A DNA stretch of 64,000 nt from Streptomyces sp. B1I3 (GCF_030816615.1 NZ_JAUSYD010000001.1:2852001-2916000), one strand, 5' to 3'; counted from the stretch's first letter, positions 52,497-61,911 are shown. The notes: generated by a model from the sequence alone, not told the origin. Translations and numbers: made by a program.

Positions 52497-53141
52497 GATG
52501 TCGCCGATCACCGAGAAGCCCAGGCCGTAGGCGCTCATGCCGCGCCCGTACGCGCCGATGTACACCCCGTCCGGGGCCGAGCCCGCGAGCACCCAGCCGA
52601 ACTCCGACTCGCGGTAGTGGAAGTCCACCGGCACGCCGTCCACCGGGAGCGACAGCGACGACCAGGGTGCCTGACCCAGGTCGTCGGCGAGCTCGAAGGC
52701 GGTCTCGGTCTGCTGGTCCAGCCATTCGCCGCGCAGGATGTGGTCCATCTGAGGGGGCCAGGTGTAGGCCAGCAGGGACGAGCCGGCCAGCCACGCCGCG
52801 GAGGAGACCGTGGTGGCCTCCAGCACTCCCGTACCGTCCCCGCTGTGCCGCACCGGGCTGTTGCCCACGGTCACGACCACCGCGAAACGCGACCTCTCCG
52901 CGCCCGCGTCGGCCCGCACCACGGGCTCCTCGCCGTGCCCGGTGGATCCGTGCTGCACCGTGCCGTCCGCCGCGGCGGCGACGCTCATGAGCCAGCGCGG
53001 GCCGGTGTAGGCCTCGTCCAGCCCGTACCAGGGGAACGGCGCCTTGAGATAGCCGTCGACATCACGCCGGGCCGTCGGCGCTCCCTTCGCGGTGACTGCG
53101 CGGGACGCACCGTCCGTCCCTACCCGACTCGTCGTCTCCAC
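52461..53141 (-). CDS. Hypothetical protein with ASYGxR repeat C-terminus
   Basis: 226 residues, no signal peptide or membrane helix, no family recognised. It has recurring aromatic patches (YLKAPFPWYGLDEAYTGPRW, LLAYTWPPQMDHIL) and ends GDIASYGDRASYGH. GTG at 53141 has GAGGAGG upstream. Single gene between the mrp terminator and tatB, divergent from neither. Confidence 0.65.
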   Translation of the reverse strand: METTSRVGTDGASRAVTAKGAPTARRDVDGYLKAPFPWYGLDEAYTGPRWLMSVAAAADGTVQHGSTGHGEEPVVRADAGAERSRFAVVVTVGNSPVRHSGDGTGVLEATTVSSAAWLAGSSLLAYTWPPQMDHILRGEWLDQQTETAFELADDLGQAPWSSLSLPVDGVPVDFHYRESEFGWVLAGSAPDGVYIGAYGRGMSAYGLGFSVIGDIASYGDRASYGH

Positions 53142-53298
53142 TGCCCGGCCGCCTCCTCGATCTGTCGATGATCCGGAGCGGGCCGCCCGCTGGGACGTGG
53201 GCGACCTCGGTACCGGACAGATGGAGAATAGCCATACCGTCCGCACGAGCCGGGATTGACCGGCCCCGGGTGGGCGGACGAGTCGGGACGGACGGGCC

Positions 53299-53742
53299 TC
53301 AGGTGGCGTCTGCGTCGAAGGGCGGCCGCTCGTCCCCGGCCGGCTGCGCGGGCTTCTTGAGGAGGTCGGGCGTGGCGCCCGCGGACGCCACGCCGTCAGC
53401 CGACGGCGCACTCTCGCGGCCGTTCACCGCATCGGTGACCTCCGCCATTTCCTTGCGCAGGTCGAAGCTCTCGCGGATCTCCCTGAGACCGAGGTCGTCG
53501 TTGCCGTCCGAGAGCTGCTTGCGGATGAACGTCTTCGGGTTGAGGTCCTCGAACTCGAAGTCCTTGAACTGCGGACCGAGCTCGGAACGGATGTCCTCCT
53601 TGGCGCTGTCCGAGAACTCACGGATCTTCCGGATGGTGCGCGTGACGTCCTGGATCACCTTCGGCAGCTTCTCGGGGCCGAAGACGAGCACGGCAAGAAC
53701 CACGAGCGTCAGCAGCTCGAGTGCGCCTATGTCGTTGAACAC
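53299..53742 (-). CDS. tatB: Sec-independent translocase TatB
   Basis: A 147-residue TatB: N-terminal transmembrane helix with Glu (GALELLTLVVLAVLVFGPEKLP), amphipathic helix and a charged tail. Part of the twin-arginine receptor with TatC, encoded elsewhere. GTG at 53742. Located after the HtrA gene on the same strand, as in the mycobacterial sigE-rseA-htrA-tatB cluster. Confidence 0.9.
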   Translation of the reverse strand: MFNDIGALELLTLVVLAVLVFGPEKLPKVIQDVTRTIRKIREFSDSAKEDIRSELGPQFKDFEFEDLNPKTFIRKQLSDGNDDLGLREIRESFDLRKEMAEVTDAVNGRESAPSADGVASAGATPDLLKKPAQPAGDERPPFDADAT

Positions 53743-53870
53743 CTTGCTGCTCCTCGTGTCCTCTGCGTGTTCCCTGCGTTCTCGCGGTTCTCCGCCGCCA
53801 GGTCGTCAAGGGCCCGGACCGGCTCCACGGTACCCGGCCGAGCTGTCCCGGCGGTACCTTCCGGTGTCCG

Positions 53871-55802
53871 TCAGGTGCCGCTCGCCGAGCCCAGCGTCAA
53901 CGTCATGGACAGCTCTTCGCCGTCGCGGGTCAGCCGGAGGGCCAGCCGGTCGCCCGGCCGGTGGGCCCGGATCTTGACGATGAGCTCCTCGCCGCTGTGC
54001 ACGCGCCGGCCTTCCACCTCGGTGATGACGTCGCCCGCCCGGATGCCCGCGTCGTCGGCGGCCCCGCCCTCGGTGACCGCGGCGCCGCCCTCCGCTCCCT
54101 TGCCGCCGACCTTGGCTCCGTCGCCGGTGTACTCCATGTCGAGCGTGACGCCGATCACCGGGTGGGTGGCCTTGCCCGTGTTGATCAGCTCCTCGGCGAC
54201 CCGCTTGCCCTGGTTGATCGGTATCGCGAAGCCGAGGCCGATGGAGCCCGACTGGCCGCCGTCGGGACCGGAGCCGCTGTCGGCGGCGCGGATGGCGCTG
54301 TTGATGCCGATGACCCGGGCGTCGGCGTCGACGAGCGGGCCCCCTGAGTTGCCGGGGTTGATCGGGGCGTCGGTCTGCAGGGCGTCGACGTAGCTGACGT
54401 CGGTGCCGTCGCCCTTCTCACCGCCCGCGGTGATGGGGCGCTGTTTGGCGCTGATGATGCCCGAGGTGACCGTGTTGGACAGGTCGAAGGGTGCGCCGAT
54501 GGCCACGACGGGGTCACCCACCTGCACGTTGTCGGAGTTGCCGAGTGGCAGGGGCTTGAGCCCGGAGACTCCTCTCACCTTGACGACGGCCAGGTCGTAA
54601 CCGCTGTCCTTGCCGACGACCTCGGCGGGGGCGGTCTCTCCCCCGCTGAAGGTGACGGTGATGTCGCCGGAGGAGCCGGCCGGGGCGACCACGTGGTTGT
54701 TGGTGAGGATGTGGCCCTTGTCGTCGAGGACGAAGCCGGTGCCGGTGCCGGACTCCGCGGAGCCACTGACGTGCAGGGTGACGACGCTGGGCAGCGCGCT
54801 GGAGGCGATGCCCGCGACGCTGTCGGGCGCGCGGTCGCCGTTGTCGCGGTCGGCCTGGGGCAGTTCGACGGTGGTCAGCCCGCCGTTGCGCTCGACGTAG
54901 GAACCGATCCCTCCGCCGATCCCGCCCGCGACGAGAGCGAGCAGGACGGCACCGGCCAGCGCGGAGCCCCGGCGGCTCCGGCGAGGCCGGATCGCGGTCC
55001 CGGGAGGCGGGCCGGAGTGGCGCAGCGGCTGCTGGGGCGCGCCCCACGGGTCGTAGCGCACCCACTGCGAGGGGGCCTGCGGCTGCCCCTGGGGCTGCTG
55101 GTACCCGCTGGGCCGGGGCAGGTGTTGCTGAAGCGGGTGCGGCTGCGCCGACGGCGTGGAGCCCGGGGCCGCGAACGCCTCACCAGGTATGTGGGCCGCG
55201 TACGCCTCACCGGGTATCTGTGCGGCGTACGCCTCACCGGGCGCCGGGACGGCGGTTTCCGGGGCGGGCGGGGGCGCCGTCGGCGGGTGGCCGTTCGCCC
55301 CCGGGTAGGACGGGGGCACGGGGGTGCCGTGGGCGGGGGTGGGCACCGGGCGCTGCACGGGCGGTGCCGGGGCCCAGGGGCCCGGGCCGCCGTAGGGCGG
55401 GGTGCTGTATTCGTCGGGCGCGTGCCGCGGCTGCCGTCCCGAGCCAGGCACCGGCGGCTCCCCGGCCGAGGGAGCGGGGACCAGCGGCCCCCCGGCCGGG
55501 TGCGCGGGGAGGGACGACTGCGCGGCGGAGTGCGAGGCGGGCGGGAGCGACTCCCCGGGGCGGTCCGGGAATGCGAGCGGCTCCTCGGCCCGCAGCGGCG
55601 CGGGGATCTCCTCGGCCGGCAGCGGCGCGAGCACCTCGTCGGCGGCCTCGGCGGCCGCTCGTGGTTCCGCCGCCATGTCATGGACGGCGGCGCTCTCCTG
55701 CGCGACGGGTTCCGCGTCCGCACGTTCGGCGGGGCGGTTCCGTCCTGCGGGGGGACGGCTCCACCACTTCGCCTTCGGCCCGCTGGGCTTCCCGTCGTCC
55801 AT
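53871..55802 (-). CDS. HtrA/DegP-like membrane serine protease
   Basis: A 643-residue envelope protease. About 270 residues of Pro/Ala-rich cytoplasmic sequence with a GEAYAA(Q/H)IP repeat are followed by one transmembrane helix (ALAGAVLLALVAGGIGGGIG), a trypsin-like domain with the triad TNNHVV, GYDLAVV and GNSGGP, and a C-terminal PDZ domain. Likely cleaves misfolded exported proteins and feeds the sigma-E/RseA stress response. ATG at 55802. Confidence 0.88.
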   Translation of the reverse strand: MDDGKPSGPKAKWWSRPPAGRNRPAERADAEPVAQESAAVHDMAAEPRAAAEAADEVLAPLPAEEIPAPLRAEEPLAFPDRPGESLPPASHSAAQSSLPAHPAGGPLVPAPSAGEPPVPGSGRQPRHAPDEYSTPPYGGPGPWAPAPPVQRPVPTPAHGTPVPPSYPGANGHPPTAPPPAPETAVPAPGEAYAAQIPGEAYAAHIPGEAFAAPGSTPSAQPHPLQQHLPRPSGYQQPQGQPQAPSQWVRYDPWGAPQQPLRHSGPPPGTAIRPRRSRRGSALAGAVLLALVAGGIGGGIGSYVERNGGLTTVELPQADRDNGDRAPDSVAGIASSALPSVVTLHVSGSAESGTGTGFVLDDKGHILTNNHVVAPAGSSGDITVTFSGGETAPAEVVGKDSGYDLAVVKVRGVSGLKPLPLGNSDNVQVGDPVVAIGAPFDLSNTVTSGIISAKQRPITAGGEKGDGTDVSYVDALQTDAPINPGNSGGPLVDADARVIGINSAIRAADSGSGPDGGQSGSIGLGFAIPINQGKRVAEELINTGKATHPVIGVTLDMEYTGDGAKVGGKGAEGGAAVTEGGAADDAGIRAGDVITEVEGRRVHSGEELIVKIRAHRPGDRLALRLTRDGEELSMTLTLGSASGT

Positions 55803-55895
55803 GCTCTCCCCGCCACTGGCCTCTGCACGCCCCCACAGGGGCGTTCCTGCCGCGAATTCAATCAGGTTCGCGAATCCGCGCGCAGGCGTCCCCGG

Positions 55896-56855
55896 TCAGC
55901 GCAGAGGGGAAAGCGGTATCACCCGGTCGCGGGGCGCCTGCGAGGCGGAGGCCGTCGCGGAGGGCACGGCCGGTCTCGGGTCCGCGCCTCCGCCGAGGGC
56001 TGCCGTGAACAGCGGGCCGGCGTCGGTGGGACGTATCAGCGGCGGAACCGACACGTTCAGCACGGGAAAGGCGAGGGTGTGGCCGGTGAGGGCCGTGGTG
56101 CTCAGCAGGGAAGGCGCGGCGGCGAGCACCGGCCCGGTGGGCGGGGACGACGCGCCCGGACCGCCACCGGCCGAGAGTGAGCCGCCGCCGCTCCGGCTGG
56201 CCACGGCGCCGGCACGCCCGGTGCGTGCGTCGGCGTCGAGCGGGGTCACGCTGGTGCCGGCGCCTTCCGCGCTGAGCGGTGCCTCGGGGCCGTAGTCGAG
56301 CGGCAGGGTGCCACCGAGCGCGATGGCCGCAAGGGAGACGGCACCGGCCGCGGCGAACGCGAAGCGCCGGGCACGCCAGGGGGAACGGTCGGCTTCGCGG
56401 CCGACCCCGTGGACACGGAAGACGGAATCCGGCGGGCCGCCGGGCAGCACGGCGGTCGAGGCGTGAGCGGTGGGGAGGTAGCCCAGGCCCTTCAGGGGCG
56501 AGGATCCCGCGCCCAACTCCGCACGCCCGCCGGGGTGCTGCAGGACGGGGAAGACCCCGTCCCCGAAACGCCTGCCGCCCGCGAAGGGGTCGCCCCGGTC
56601 GTCGTCGCTACCGCCTGTGCCCCCGGGAAGGCCCTGCAGGCGGGCGAGGAAGCCCTCGGAGGGGGAGGGAGGCGCCGCGGTGGCGAAGGCGCTCTTCAGC
56701 CGTCGCTGGGCGTCGGCCTCCGCCTTGCACCTGGAACAGGTCGCCAGATGGGCGAGGACCCGCTCCCGGGCATCGTGTTTGAGCTCACCGTCGACGAGCG
56801 CGGCGAGCCGGTCCCCCAGGTGCTGCTCCGCGGGGGTCGGACCTGTGCCACTCAC
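55896..56855 (-). CDS. RseA-like zinc anti-sigma factor
   Basis: A 319-residue protein with an N-terminal zinc anti-sigma motif (HLATCSRC, with a preceding His) and a single transmembrane helix near residue 165-185 ([20 protein letters not shown]); the rest is Gly/Ser/Ala-rich and probably extracellular. It should hold the ECF sigma factor encoded just upstream. GTG at 56855 overlaps the sigma stop (GTGA), giving stoichiometric coupling. The C-terminal extension is longer than in mycobacterial RseA. Confidence 0.82.
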   Translation of the reverse strand: MSGTGPTPAEQHLGDRLAALVDGELKHDARERVLAHLATCSRCKAEADAQRRLKSAFATAAPPSPSEGFLARLQGLPGGTGGSDDDRGDPFAGGRRFGDGVFPVLQHPGGRAELGAGSSPLKGLGYLPTAHASTAVLPGGPPDSVFRVHGVGREADRSPWRARRFAFAAAGAVSLAAIALGGTLPLDYGPEAPLSAEGAGTSVTPLDADARTGRAGAVASRSGGGSLSAGGGPGASSPPTGPVLAAAPSLLSTTALTGHTLAFPVLNVSVPPLIRPTDAGPLFTAALGGGADPRPAVPSATASASQAPRDRVIPLSPLR

Positions 56856-57613
56856 GCCGATCCGCCCTCCCCTGCCAGGACCGCGTCCGCCAGGGAACGC
56901 TGCTCGGCGCGGGCCTCGGGCGAACGGTGCTGCAGTGCCTTGCGCAGGTGGGAGCGGCCGCGGTGGATGCGGCTGCGCACCGTACCGAGCTTGACGCCGA
57001 GCGTGGCGGCGATCTCCTCGTACGAGAGACCCTCGATGTCGCAGAGCACGACCGCGGCACGGAACTCGGGCGCGAGGGTGTCCAGCGCCTGCTGCACGTC
57101 CGCGTCGAAGTGCGTGTCGTTGAAGACCTGCTGGGGGGAGGGCTCGCGGCTCGGCAGACGCTCCGCCGCGTCGTCGCCGAGCGAGTCGAAGCGGATCCGC
57201 TGCTTGCGGCGGACCATGTCCAGGAAGAGATTCGTCGTGATCCTGTGCAGCCAGCCCTCGAAGGTGCCGGGCGTGTACGTCGACAGCGAACGGAAGACGC
57301 GGACGAAGACCTCCTGCGTGAGGTCCTCGGCGTCGTGCTGATTACCCGTCAGTCTGTAGGCGAGGCGGTACACGCGACCGCTGTGGGTGCTGACGATCTC
57401 TTCCCATGAGGGCGGGGTCCACGCCTGAGAATCCGCATCAGAGGCGAAGGTCGCGGTCGGTGCGGAAACGTCGGAAGAACGGTCAGCAATGTTGGTCACG
57501 GATTTCGGCTCACCCGCCGACCTGAGAAAGCGCCGCAGCACTCCTCCCCGATCCACAGGCGCAGCCGCACCTCCCCTATCGGCTCTGGTGGTGTCCAGTG
57601 GAGCCCCTACCAT
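56852..57613 (-). CDS. ECF sigma factor (mycobacterial SigE-like)
   Basis: A 253-residue group IV sigma factor: region 2 with [20 protein letters not shown] and [20 protein letters not shown], region 4 with [27 protein letters not shown] roughly 70-residue N-terminal extension precedes region 2. ATG at 57613 with GAGGT upstream. Operon with the anti-sigma, HtrA and TatB genes; a GGAAC-17-CGTTAG promoter upstream suggests autoregulation. Confidence 0.88.
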   Translation of the reverse strand: MVGAPLDTTRADRGGAAAPVDRGGVLRRFLRSAGEPKSVTNIADRSSDVSAPTATFASDADSQAWTPPSWEEIVSTHSGRVYRLAYRLTGNQHDAEDLTQEVFVRVFRSLSTYTPGTFEGWLHRITTNLFLDMVRRKQRIRFDSLGDDAAERLPSREPSPQQVFNDTHFDADVQQALDTLAPEFRAAVVLCDIEGLSYEEIAATLGVKLGTVRSRIHRGRSHLRKALQHRSPEARAEQRSLADAVLAGEGGSA

Positions 57614-57740
57614 AGCCACCTCGCCCGTTAGCTCCGGATAAGCCTTTATTCCCTGCTGGTGCCCGGTCTCCCGGGGGCCGAGGGGCACCTTCCCGTCCCC
57701 GGTCACGGGGCCCGGTCCAGGTGTTTTCCCTCGCTCCTTC

Positions 57741-57769
57741 CTAACGCCCGGTCCCATCTGCGGGTTCCC
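57741..57769 (-). promoter_or_regulatory. ECF-type promoter of the sigma factor operon
   Basis: On the minus strand GGGAACC (57769-57763) and CGTTAG (57746-57741) are separated by 17 bp when measured from GGAACC. This matches the GGAAC/CGTT form recognised by ECF sigma factors of this class. Predicted transcript starts near 57735, about 120 nt before the sigma start codon. Confidence 0.6.
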
Positions 57770-57822
57770 GGGTCCAGCCGATACAGTCACCGTTGCGCCA
57801 ACTACGGGGACAGGAGAGGGTC

Positions 57823-58458
57823 ATTACCGCCAACCGGCAGACGAGCTGGGCGTTCGCCGACGCCTTTGTCGCCGAGGAAGAAGCTCTGCTCTGGGCCCGG
57901 GACCGGGCTCACGAGACAGGGCTCCGTTCGGTGTCCCCGGGCACCGGCGCCGCTCTGCGCCTGCTCGCGGCGACCGCGGACGCCAAAGCGGTGGCCGAGA
58001 TCGGCACGGGGACGGGCGTGTCGGGCATCTACCTGCTCCAGGGGATGCGCCCGGACGGCGTACTGACCACCGTCGACCCGGAACCGGAGCGTCAGCAGTT
58101 CGCCCGCGAGGCGTTCCGGGCGGCCGGCTTCGCCACGAACCGCTCCCGGTTCATTCCGGGGCGTGCCCTCGACGTCCTGCCTCGGCTCGCGGACGGCGGG
58201 TACGACCTCGTCTTCTGCGACGGCGACCGGCTCGAGAGCATGGACTGCCTCGCTGAATCGTTGCGCCTGCTGCGGCCGGGCGGTCTGGTCTGTTTCGAGG
58301 GCGTCTTCGCGGACGGCCGCACGATCGACTCCGCCGCACAGCCGGCCGAGGTGCTGCGCCTGCGCGAACTGCTGCGGGCCGTGCGGGAGAGCCAGGAACT
58401 CATGGCGACGCTGCTCCCGGTGGGCGACGGGCTGCTGTGTGCGGTACGGCGCGGCTGA
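57823..58458 (+). CDS. O-methyltransferase (SAM-dependent), ATT start likely
   Basis: A class I methyltransferase of about 211 residues, with SAM-binding AEIGTGTGVSGIYLL, TVDPEPERQ, acid loop VFCDGDR and LLRPGGLVCFEGV; resembles caffeoyl-CoA-type O-methyltransferases. Homologs begin TANRQTSWAFADAF. The nearest fit is ATT at 57823, with AGGAGAGG just upstream; TTG at 57793 is in frame but would put the ribosome site inside the gene. Divergent from the sigma factor gene, as Rv1220c is from sigE. Confidence 0.8.
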   Translation: MTANRQTSWAFADAFVAEEEALLWARDRAHETGLRSVSPGTGAALRLLAATADAKAVAEIGTGTGVSGIYLLQGMRPDGVLTTVDPEPERQQFAREAFRAAGFATNRSRFIPGRALDVLPRLADGGYDLVFCDGDRLESMDCLAESLRLLRPGGLVCFEGVFADGRTIDSAAQPAEVLRLRELLRAVRESQELMATLLPVGDGLLCAVRRG

Positions 58459-58514
58459 GGCCCGGGTGCCCGCCGCCCCGCCGGGGAGCGGCGGACCGTC
58501 CGGCTCCGGACGCA

Positions 58515-58551
58515 CCACTGCCCCGGCACGGGATCCGTGCCGGGGCAGTGG
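58515..58551. terminator. Bidirectional terminator
   Basis: 17-bp arms (ccactgccccggcacgg and its complement) with a 3-nt loop between the convergent methyltransferase and DUF3117 genes. Confidence 0.8.
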
Positions 58552-58572
58552 TGAAGTGTGGGCGCCTCCGCC

Positions 58573-58740
58573 TCAGCCGACGACCTTCTTCAAGGCGTCG
58601 CCGAGTGCATCGGCCTCGTCCGGAGTCAGCTCGACGACAAGCCGACCGCCGCCTTCGAGCGGAACGCGCATGACGATGCCCCGCCCCTCCTTTGTCACCT
58701 CGAGCGGGCCGTCGCCCGTCCGCGGCTTCATGGCCGCCAT
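58573..58740 (-). CDS. DUF3117 small protein
   Basis: A 55-residue protein: MAAMKPRTGDGPLEVTKEGR at the start, then GGGRLVVELTPDEADAL and LKKVVG at the end, the highly conserved actinobacterial DUF3117 family. ATG at 58740, aagggga about 7 nt upstream. Function unknown; near-invariance in the phylum suggests a housekeeping role. Confidence 0.88.
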   Translation of the reverse strand: MAAMKPRTGDGPLEVTKEGRGIVMRVPLEGGGRLVVELTPDEADALGDALKKVVG

Positions 58741-59054
58741 GCTCGTTCCCCTTCCTGAAACCAGCTCATCGCAACCGGCGGCTCCATGACAGGCGCTGCC
58801 TCACCGGCGTCGAACACAATGCTTCCTCCGCATTATCCCGCATCGAAGACCCCGATGACCAACATCGGTCGGCATCGCTTGCGCAACGCGCTCTGCCAAA
58901 ACCACCCAATTCGGCGATCCGGCTGCGATACTGCGCCGCCTCCGCCCCTCAGCCGAGAGCCAATCGTTAGACGCAGGTCACATATACCGTCCCGCCGGCG
59001 TCGGCCATGCTTGCGTGGACAGGCACAATGCCGGAGCCGTAAGGAGACCCAGCG
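58741..59054. promoter_or_regulatory. Divergent intergenic region, candidate promoter for DUF3117
   Basis: 314 bp without a gene. For the minus strand, a -10-like GATAAT (58837-58832) and -35-like TTGGTC (58862-58857) are 19 bp apart, longer than ideal. The plus-strand enoyl-CoA hydratase gene has a clear aaggaga ribosome site at its end; its promoter is not obvious. Confidence 0.35.
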
Positions 59055-59876
59055 ATGGCCGACCTGGCCGACACCATGGCTGACGCCGTGCTCACCGACG
59101 TGAGCGACGGGCTCGCGACGATCACGATCAACCGCCCCGACGCGATGAACGCCATGAACACCGCGGCCAAGGTCGCGCTCCGCGACGCGCTGCGGGCCGT
59201 CGCGGACGACACCGCCGTACGGGCGGTTCTGCTGACCGCGACCGGGCGCGCCTTCTGCGTGGGCCAGGACCTGAAGGAACACGTCTCCAAGCTCGCCGAG
59301 TCACGCGGAGCGGAGGGCGGCAACGCCCTGAGCACCGTGCGCGAGCACTACAACCCGATCGTGCGGGCGATCACCGAGATGGAGAAGCCCGTGGTCGCGG
59401 GCGTCAACGGGGTCGCGGCGGGAGCCGGTTTCGGATTCGCCCTCGCCGCCGACTACCGCGTGGTCGCCGACACCGCGGCCTTCAACACGTCCTTCGCGGG
59501 CGTGGCACTGACCGCCGACTCGGGCGTCTCCTGGACCCTGCCTCGCCTGATCGGCGCGAGCCGCGCCGCCGACCTGCTGTTCTTCCCTCGTTCGATCTCC
59601 GCACAGGAGGCGTACGAACTGGGCATCGCGAACAAGGTCGTCCCGGCGGCCGACCTGGCCGGCGAGGCCCTGGCGGTGGCCCGCGCGCTGGCGGAAGGGC
59701 CGACGGTGGCCTATGCGGCGCTCAAGGCCTCCATGGCCTACGGCGCGGGACACACGCTGGCCGAGTCGCTGGAGAAGGAGGACGAGCTCCAGACCCGTGC
59801 TGGGGCGTCGCAGGACCACACGATCGCGGTCGAGGCCTTCCTCGCCAAGCGGCGGCCGAAGTACCTCGGCGCGTGA
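59055..59876 (+). CDS. Enoyl-CoA hydratase/isomerase family protein
   Basis: A 273-residue crotonase-fold enzyme: oxyanion regions AFCVGQDLKEH and VNGVAAGAGFGFALAAD, and VALTADSGVSWTLPRLIG, where the DSG resembles PaaG-type isomerases. Could act in fatty-acid or phenylacetate degradation; no other catabolic gene is adjacent. ATG at 59055 with taaggaga upstream. Confidence 0.82.
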   Translation: MADLADTMADAVLTDVSDGLATITINRPDAMNAMNTAAKVALRDALRAVADDTAVRAVLLTATGRAFCVGQDLKEHVSKLAESRGAEGGNALSTVREHYNPIVRAITEMEKPVVAGVNGVAAGAGFGFALAADYRVVADTAAFNTSFAGVALTADSGVSWTLPRLIGASRAADLLFFPRSISAQEAYELGIANKVVPAADLAGEALAVARALAEGPTVAYAALKASMAYGAGHTLAESLEKEDELQTRAGASQDHTIAVEAFLAKRRPKYLGA

Positions 59877-59881
59877 CGGCG

Positions 59882-59923
59882 GCGTGGCCCGGGGCAGCCG
59901 CTACCGGCCGCCCCGGGCCACGC
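59882..59923. terminator. Bidirectional terminator overlapping end of tag
   Basis: 14-bp arms gcgtggcccggggc (59882-59895) and gccccgggccacgc (59910-59923); the right arm lies inside the last codons of the tag gene. Confidence 0.7.
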
Positions 59924-60482
59924 AGTCGGCCAGATGGTCGTCGACCAGGCCGCACGCCTGCATCAGGGCGTACGCGGTCGTGGGGCCGACGAACCGGATG
60001 GACCGCTTCTTGAGCTCCTTGGCCAGCGCCGTGGACTCCGGGGTGACGGCCGGAACGTCTTCGAGGGTGCGCGGAGCGACCCGGCCGGCCGGGTCGGGGG
60101 CGTACGACCAGACGAGTGCGTCGAGCTCTCCCTCGCCCCAGCCGGCCAGCACCCTGGCGTTGGCGAGCGTCGCGTCGATCTTCGCGCGGTTGCGGATGAT
60201 GCCGGCGTCGGCGAGGAGCCGCTCCTTGTCGGCGTCGGTGAACTCGGCCACCGCGGAGATCTTGAATCCGGCGAAGGCGCTGCGGAAGCCCTCGCGGCGG
60301 CGCAGGATCGTCAGCCACGAGAGTCCGGACTGGAAGGCCTCCAGGCAGAGGCGCTCGAAGAGGGCGTCGTCGCCGTGTACGGGGCGGCCCCACTCGGTGT
60401 CGTGGTAGGCGAGGTAGTCCTCCGTGGACAGGCCCCAGGGGCAGCGCAGACCGCCGTCCGGTGCGGGCCGGGAGTCGCTCAT
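59901..60482 (-). CDS. tag: DNA-3-methyladenine glycosylase I
   Basis: A 193-residue base-excision glycosylase of the Tag family: RCPWG zinc-ligand region, YHDTEWGRPVHGDDALFE, LSWLTILRRREGFR, and the C-terminal VGPTTAYALMQACGLVDDHL with the second zinc ligands. Removes 3-methyladenine from DNA. ATG at 60482 overlaps the DivIVA-domain gene stop (ATGA). Equivalent to tagA in mycobacteria. Confidence 0.9.
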   Translation of the reverse strand: MSDSRPAPDGGLRCPWGLSTEDYLAYHDTEWGRPVHGDDALFERLCLEAFQSGLSWLTILRRREGFRSAFAGFKISAVAEFTDADKERLLADAGIIRNRAKIDATLANARVLAGWGEGELDALVWSYAPDPAGRVAPRTLEDVPAVTPESTALAKELKKRSIRFVGPTTAYALMQACGLVDDHLADCVARGGR

Positions 60483-60871
60483 CGCTCGTCCTCCTCGGCC
60501 TGCCGGCCGTTCTCACCCCTGAGGGGCTCTCCCGGCCGTTTGAACAGATCGGGACCGCCCGTCGCGGTCGCCTGAGCCCCGGCGAGGGCGGACTCCAGCT
60601 CGGCGATGCGGGCGTCCCGCTCGGCGAGCTCGGCGCCGAGCCTGCCCAGCGCCTCGTCCACGTCCGTCATGCGGTAGCCGCGCACCGCCATGGGGAGCCG
60701 CAGGGTTTCGACGTCGGCGCGGCCGACCGGGCGGTTCGTCGGCAGCGGGTCGGTGAGCCGCTCGGGCTCGACGTCCTGCAGCACCGCACTTCCGCCTCCG
60801 CCGACCACCGCCAGTGTCACCGCGGCCACCACCACGGCCATCGTGAGCAGCAAGAACCAGAACACGTGCAT
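60479..60871 (-). CDS. Membrane-anchored DivIVA-domain protein
   Basis: A 130-residue protein: N-terminal transmembrane helix (FWFLLLTMAVVVAAVTLAVV), then a DivIVA-like segment (RLPMAVRGYRMTDVDEALGRL) and a short coiled coil. Such proteins attach to the membrane near sites of curvature or growth; function unproven. ATG at 60871. Translationally coupled to tag. Confidence 0.72.
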   Translation of the reverse strand: MHVFWFLLLTMAVVVAAVTLAVVGGGGSAVLQDVEPERLTDPLPTNRPVGRADVETLRLPMAVRGYRMTDVDEALGRLGAELAERDARIAELESALAGAQATATGGPDLFKRPGEPLRGENGRQAEEDER

Positions 60872-61038
60872 CTCCCCGGGAGCGGAAACCTGTCCGGTCA
60901 GATCGTGCCATGCGCCACTGACGGTTAGGGTCGTTCGTTCGGGTCGGGCCGGGCGGGGCCTGCGTGGTCCCGCCCGGGCCGGGCACGGTCCGGACGACGG
61001 CCTAAGGTCGCAGGCGACCTACCTAGGAGGAACAAGGC

Positions 61039-61911
61039 ATGCCAAGCGGGGCGCTCAGGCTGGGGCGGCGGGAGTTCGGGCCGCACGAACCGGTGATCAT
61101 GGCCATCGTGAACCGGACCCCCGACTCCTTCTACGACCAGGGGGCGACGTTCCACGACGAGCCCGCGCTCTCCCGGGTCGAGGAGGCCGTCGCGGAAGGC
61201 GCCGCGATCATCGACATCGGCGGGGTGAAGGCCGGTCCCGGCGAGGAGGTGTCGGCCCAGGAGGAGGCCCGCCGGACGGTGGGCTTCGTCGCGGAGGTGC
61301 GCCGCCGCCACCCGGACGTGGTCATCAGTGTCGACACATGGCGGCACGACGTGGGCGAGGCCGTCTGCGAGGCCGGGGCGGACGTGCTGAACGACGCGTG
61401 GGGCGGTGTCGACCCGAAGCTGGCGGAGGTCGCCGCGCGGTACGGAGCGGGCCTCGTGTGCACGCACGCGGGCGGCGCACAGCCGCGTACCCGGCCGCAC
61501 CGGGTGACGTACGACGACGTGATGGCGGACATCCTGCGGGTGACCGTGGGCCTTGCCGAGCGGGCCGTGGCGCTCGGCGTCAGGCCGGACGGGATCATGA
61601 TCGACCCCGGTCACGACTTCGGTAAGAACACCCGGCACTCGCTGGAGGCGACGCGCCGGCTCGACGAGATGACGGCCACGGGCTGGCCGGTGCTGGTCTC
61701 GCTCTCCAACAAGGACTTCGTCGGGGAGTCGCTGGACAGGCCGGTGAAGGAACGGGTGATCGGGACGCTCGCGACGACGGCCGTGTCGGCGTGGCTGGGC
61801 GCCCAGGTGTACCGGGTGCACGAGGTGGCGGAGACCCGGCAGGTTCTGGACATGGTGGCGTCCATCGCGGGCCACCGGCCCCCCGCGGTGGCACGGCGGG
61901 GGCTGGCGTAG
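61039..61911 (+). CDS. folP2: Dihydropteroate synthase homolog (FolP2-like)
   Basis: A 290-residue TIM-barrel protein with MAIVNRTPDSFYDQGATF, IDIGGVKAGPGEE, SVDTWR, NDAWGG and IDPGHDFGKNT. FolP2-type paralogs in actinomycetes differ from FolP1 (VKAG instead of the usual RPG loop) and may lack synthase activity. ATG at 61039 with taggagg upstream. Position next to LOG matches mycobacterial folP2. Confidence 0.8.
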   Translation: MPSGALRLGRREFGPHEPVIMAIVNRTPDSFYDQGATFHDEPALSRVEEAVAEGAAIIDIGGVKAGPGEEVSAQEEARRTVGFVAEVRRRHPDVVISVDTWRHDVGEAVCEAGADVLNDAWGGVDPKLAEVAARYGAGLVCTHAGGAQPRTRPHRVTYDDVMADILRVTVGLAERAVALGVRPDGIMIDPGHDFGKNTRHSLEATRRLDEMTATGWPVLVSLSNKDFVGESLDRPVKERVIGTLATTAVSAWLGAQVYRVHEVAETRQVLDMVASIAGHRPPAVARRGLA

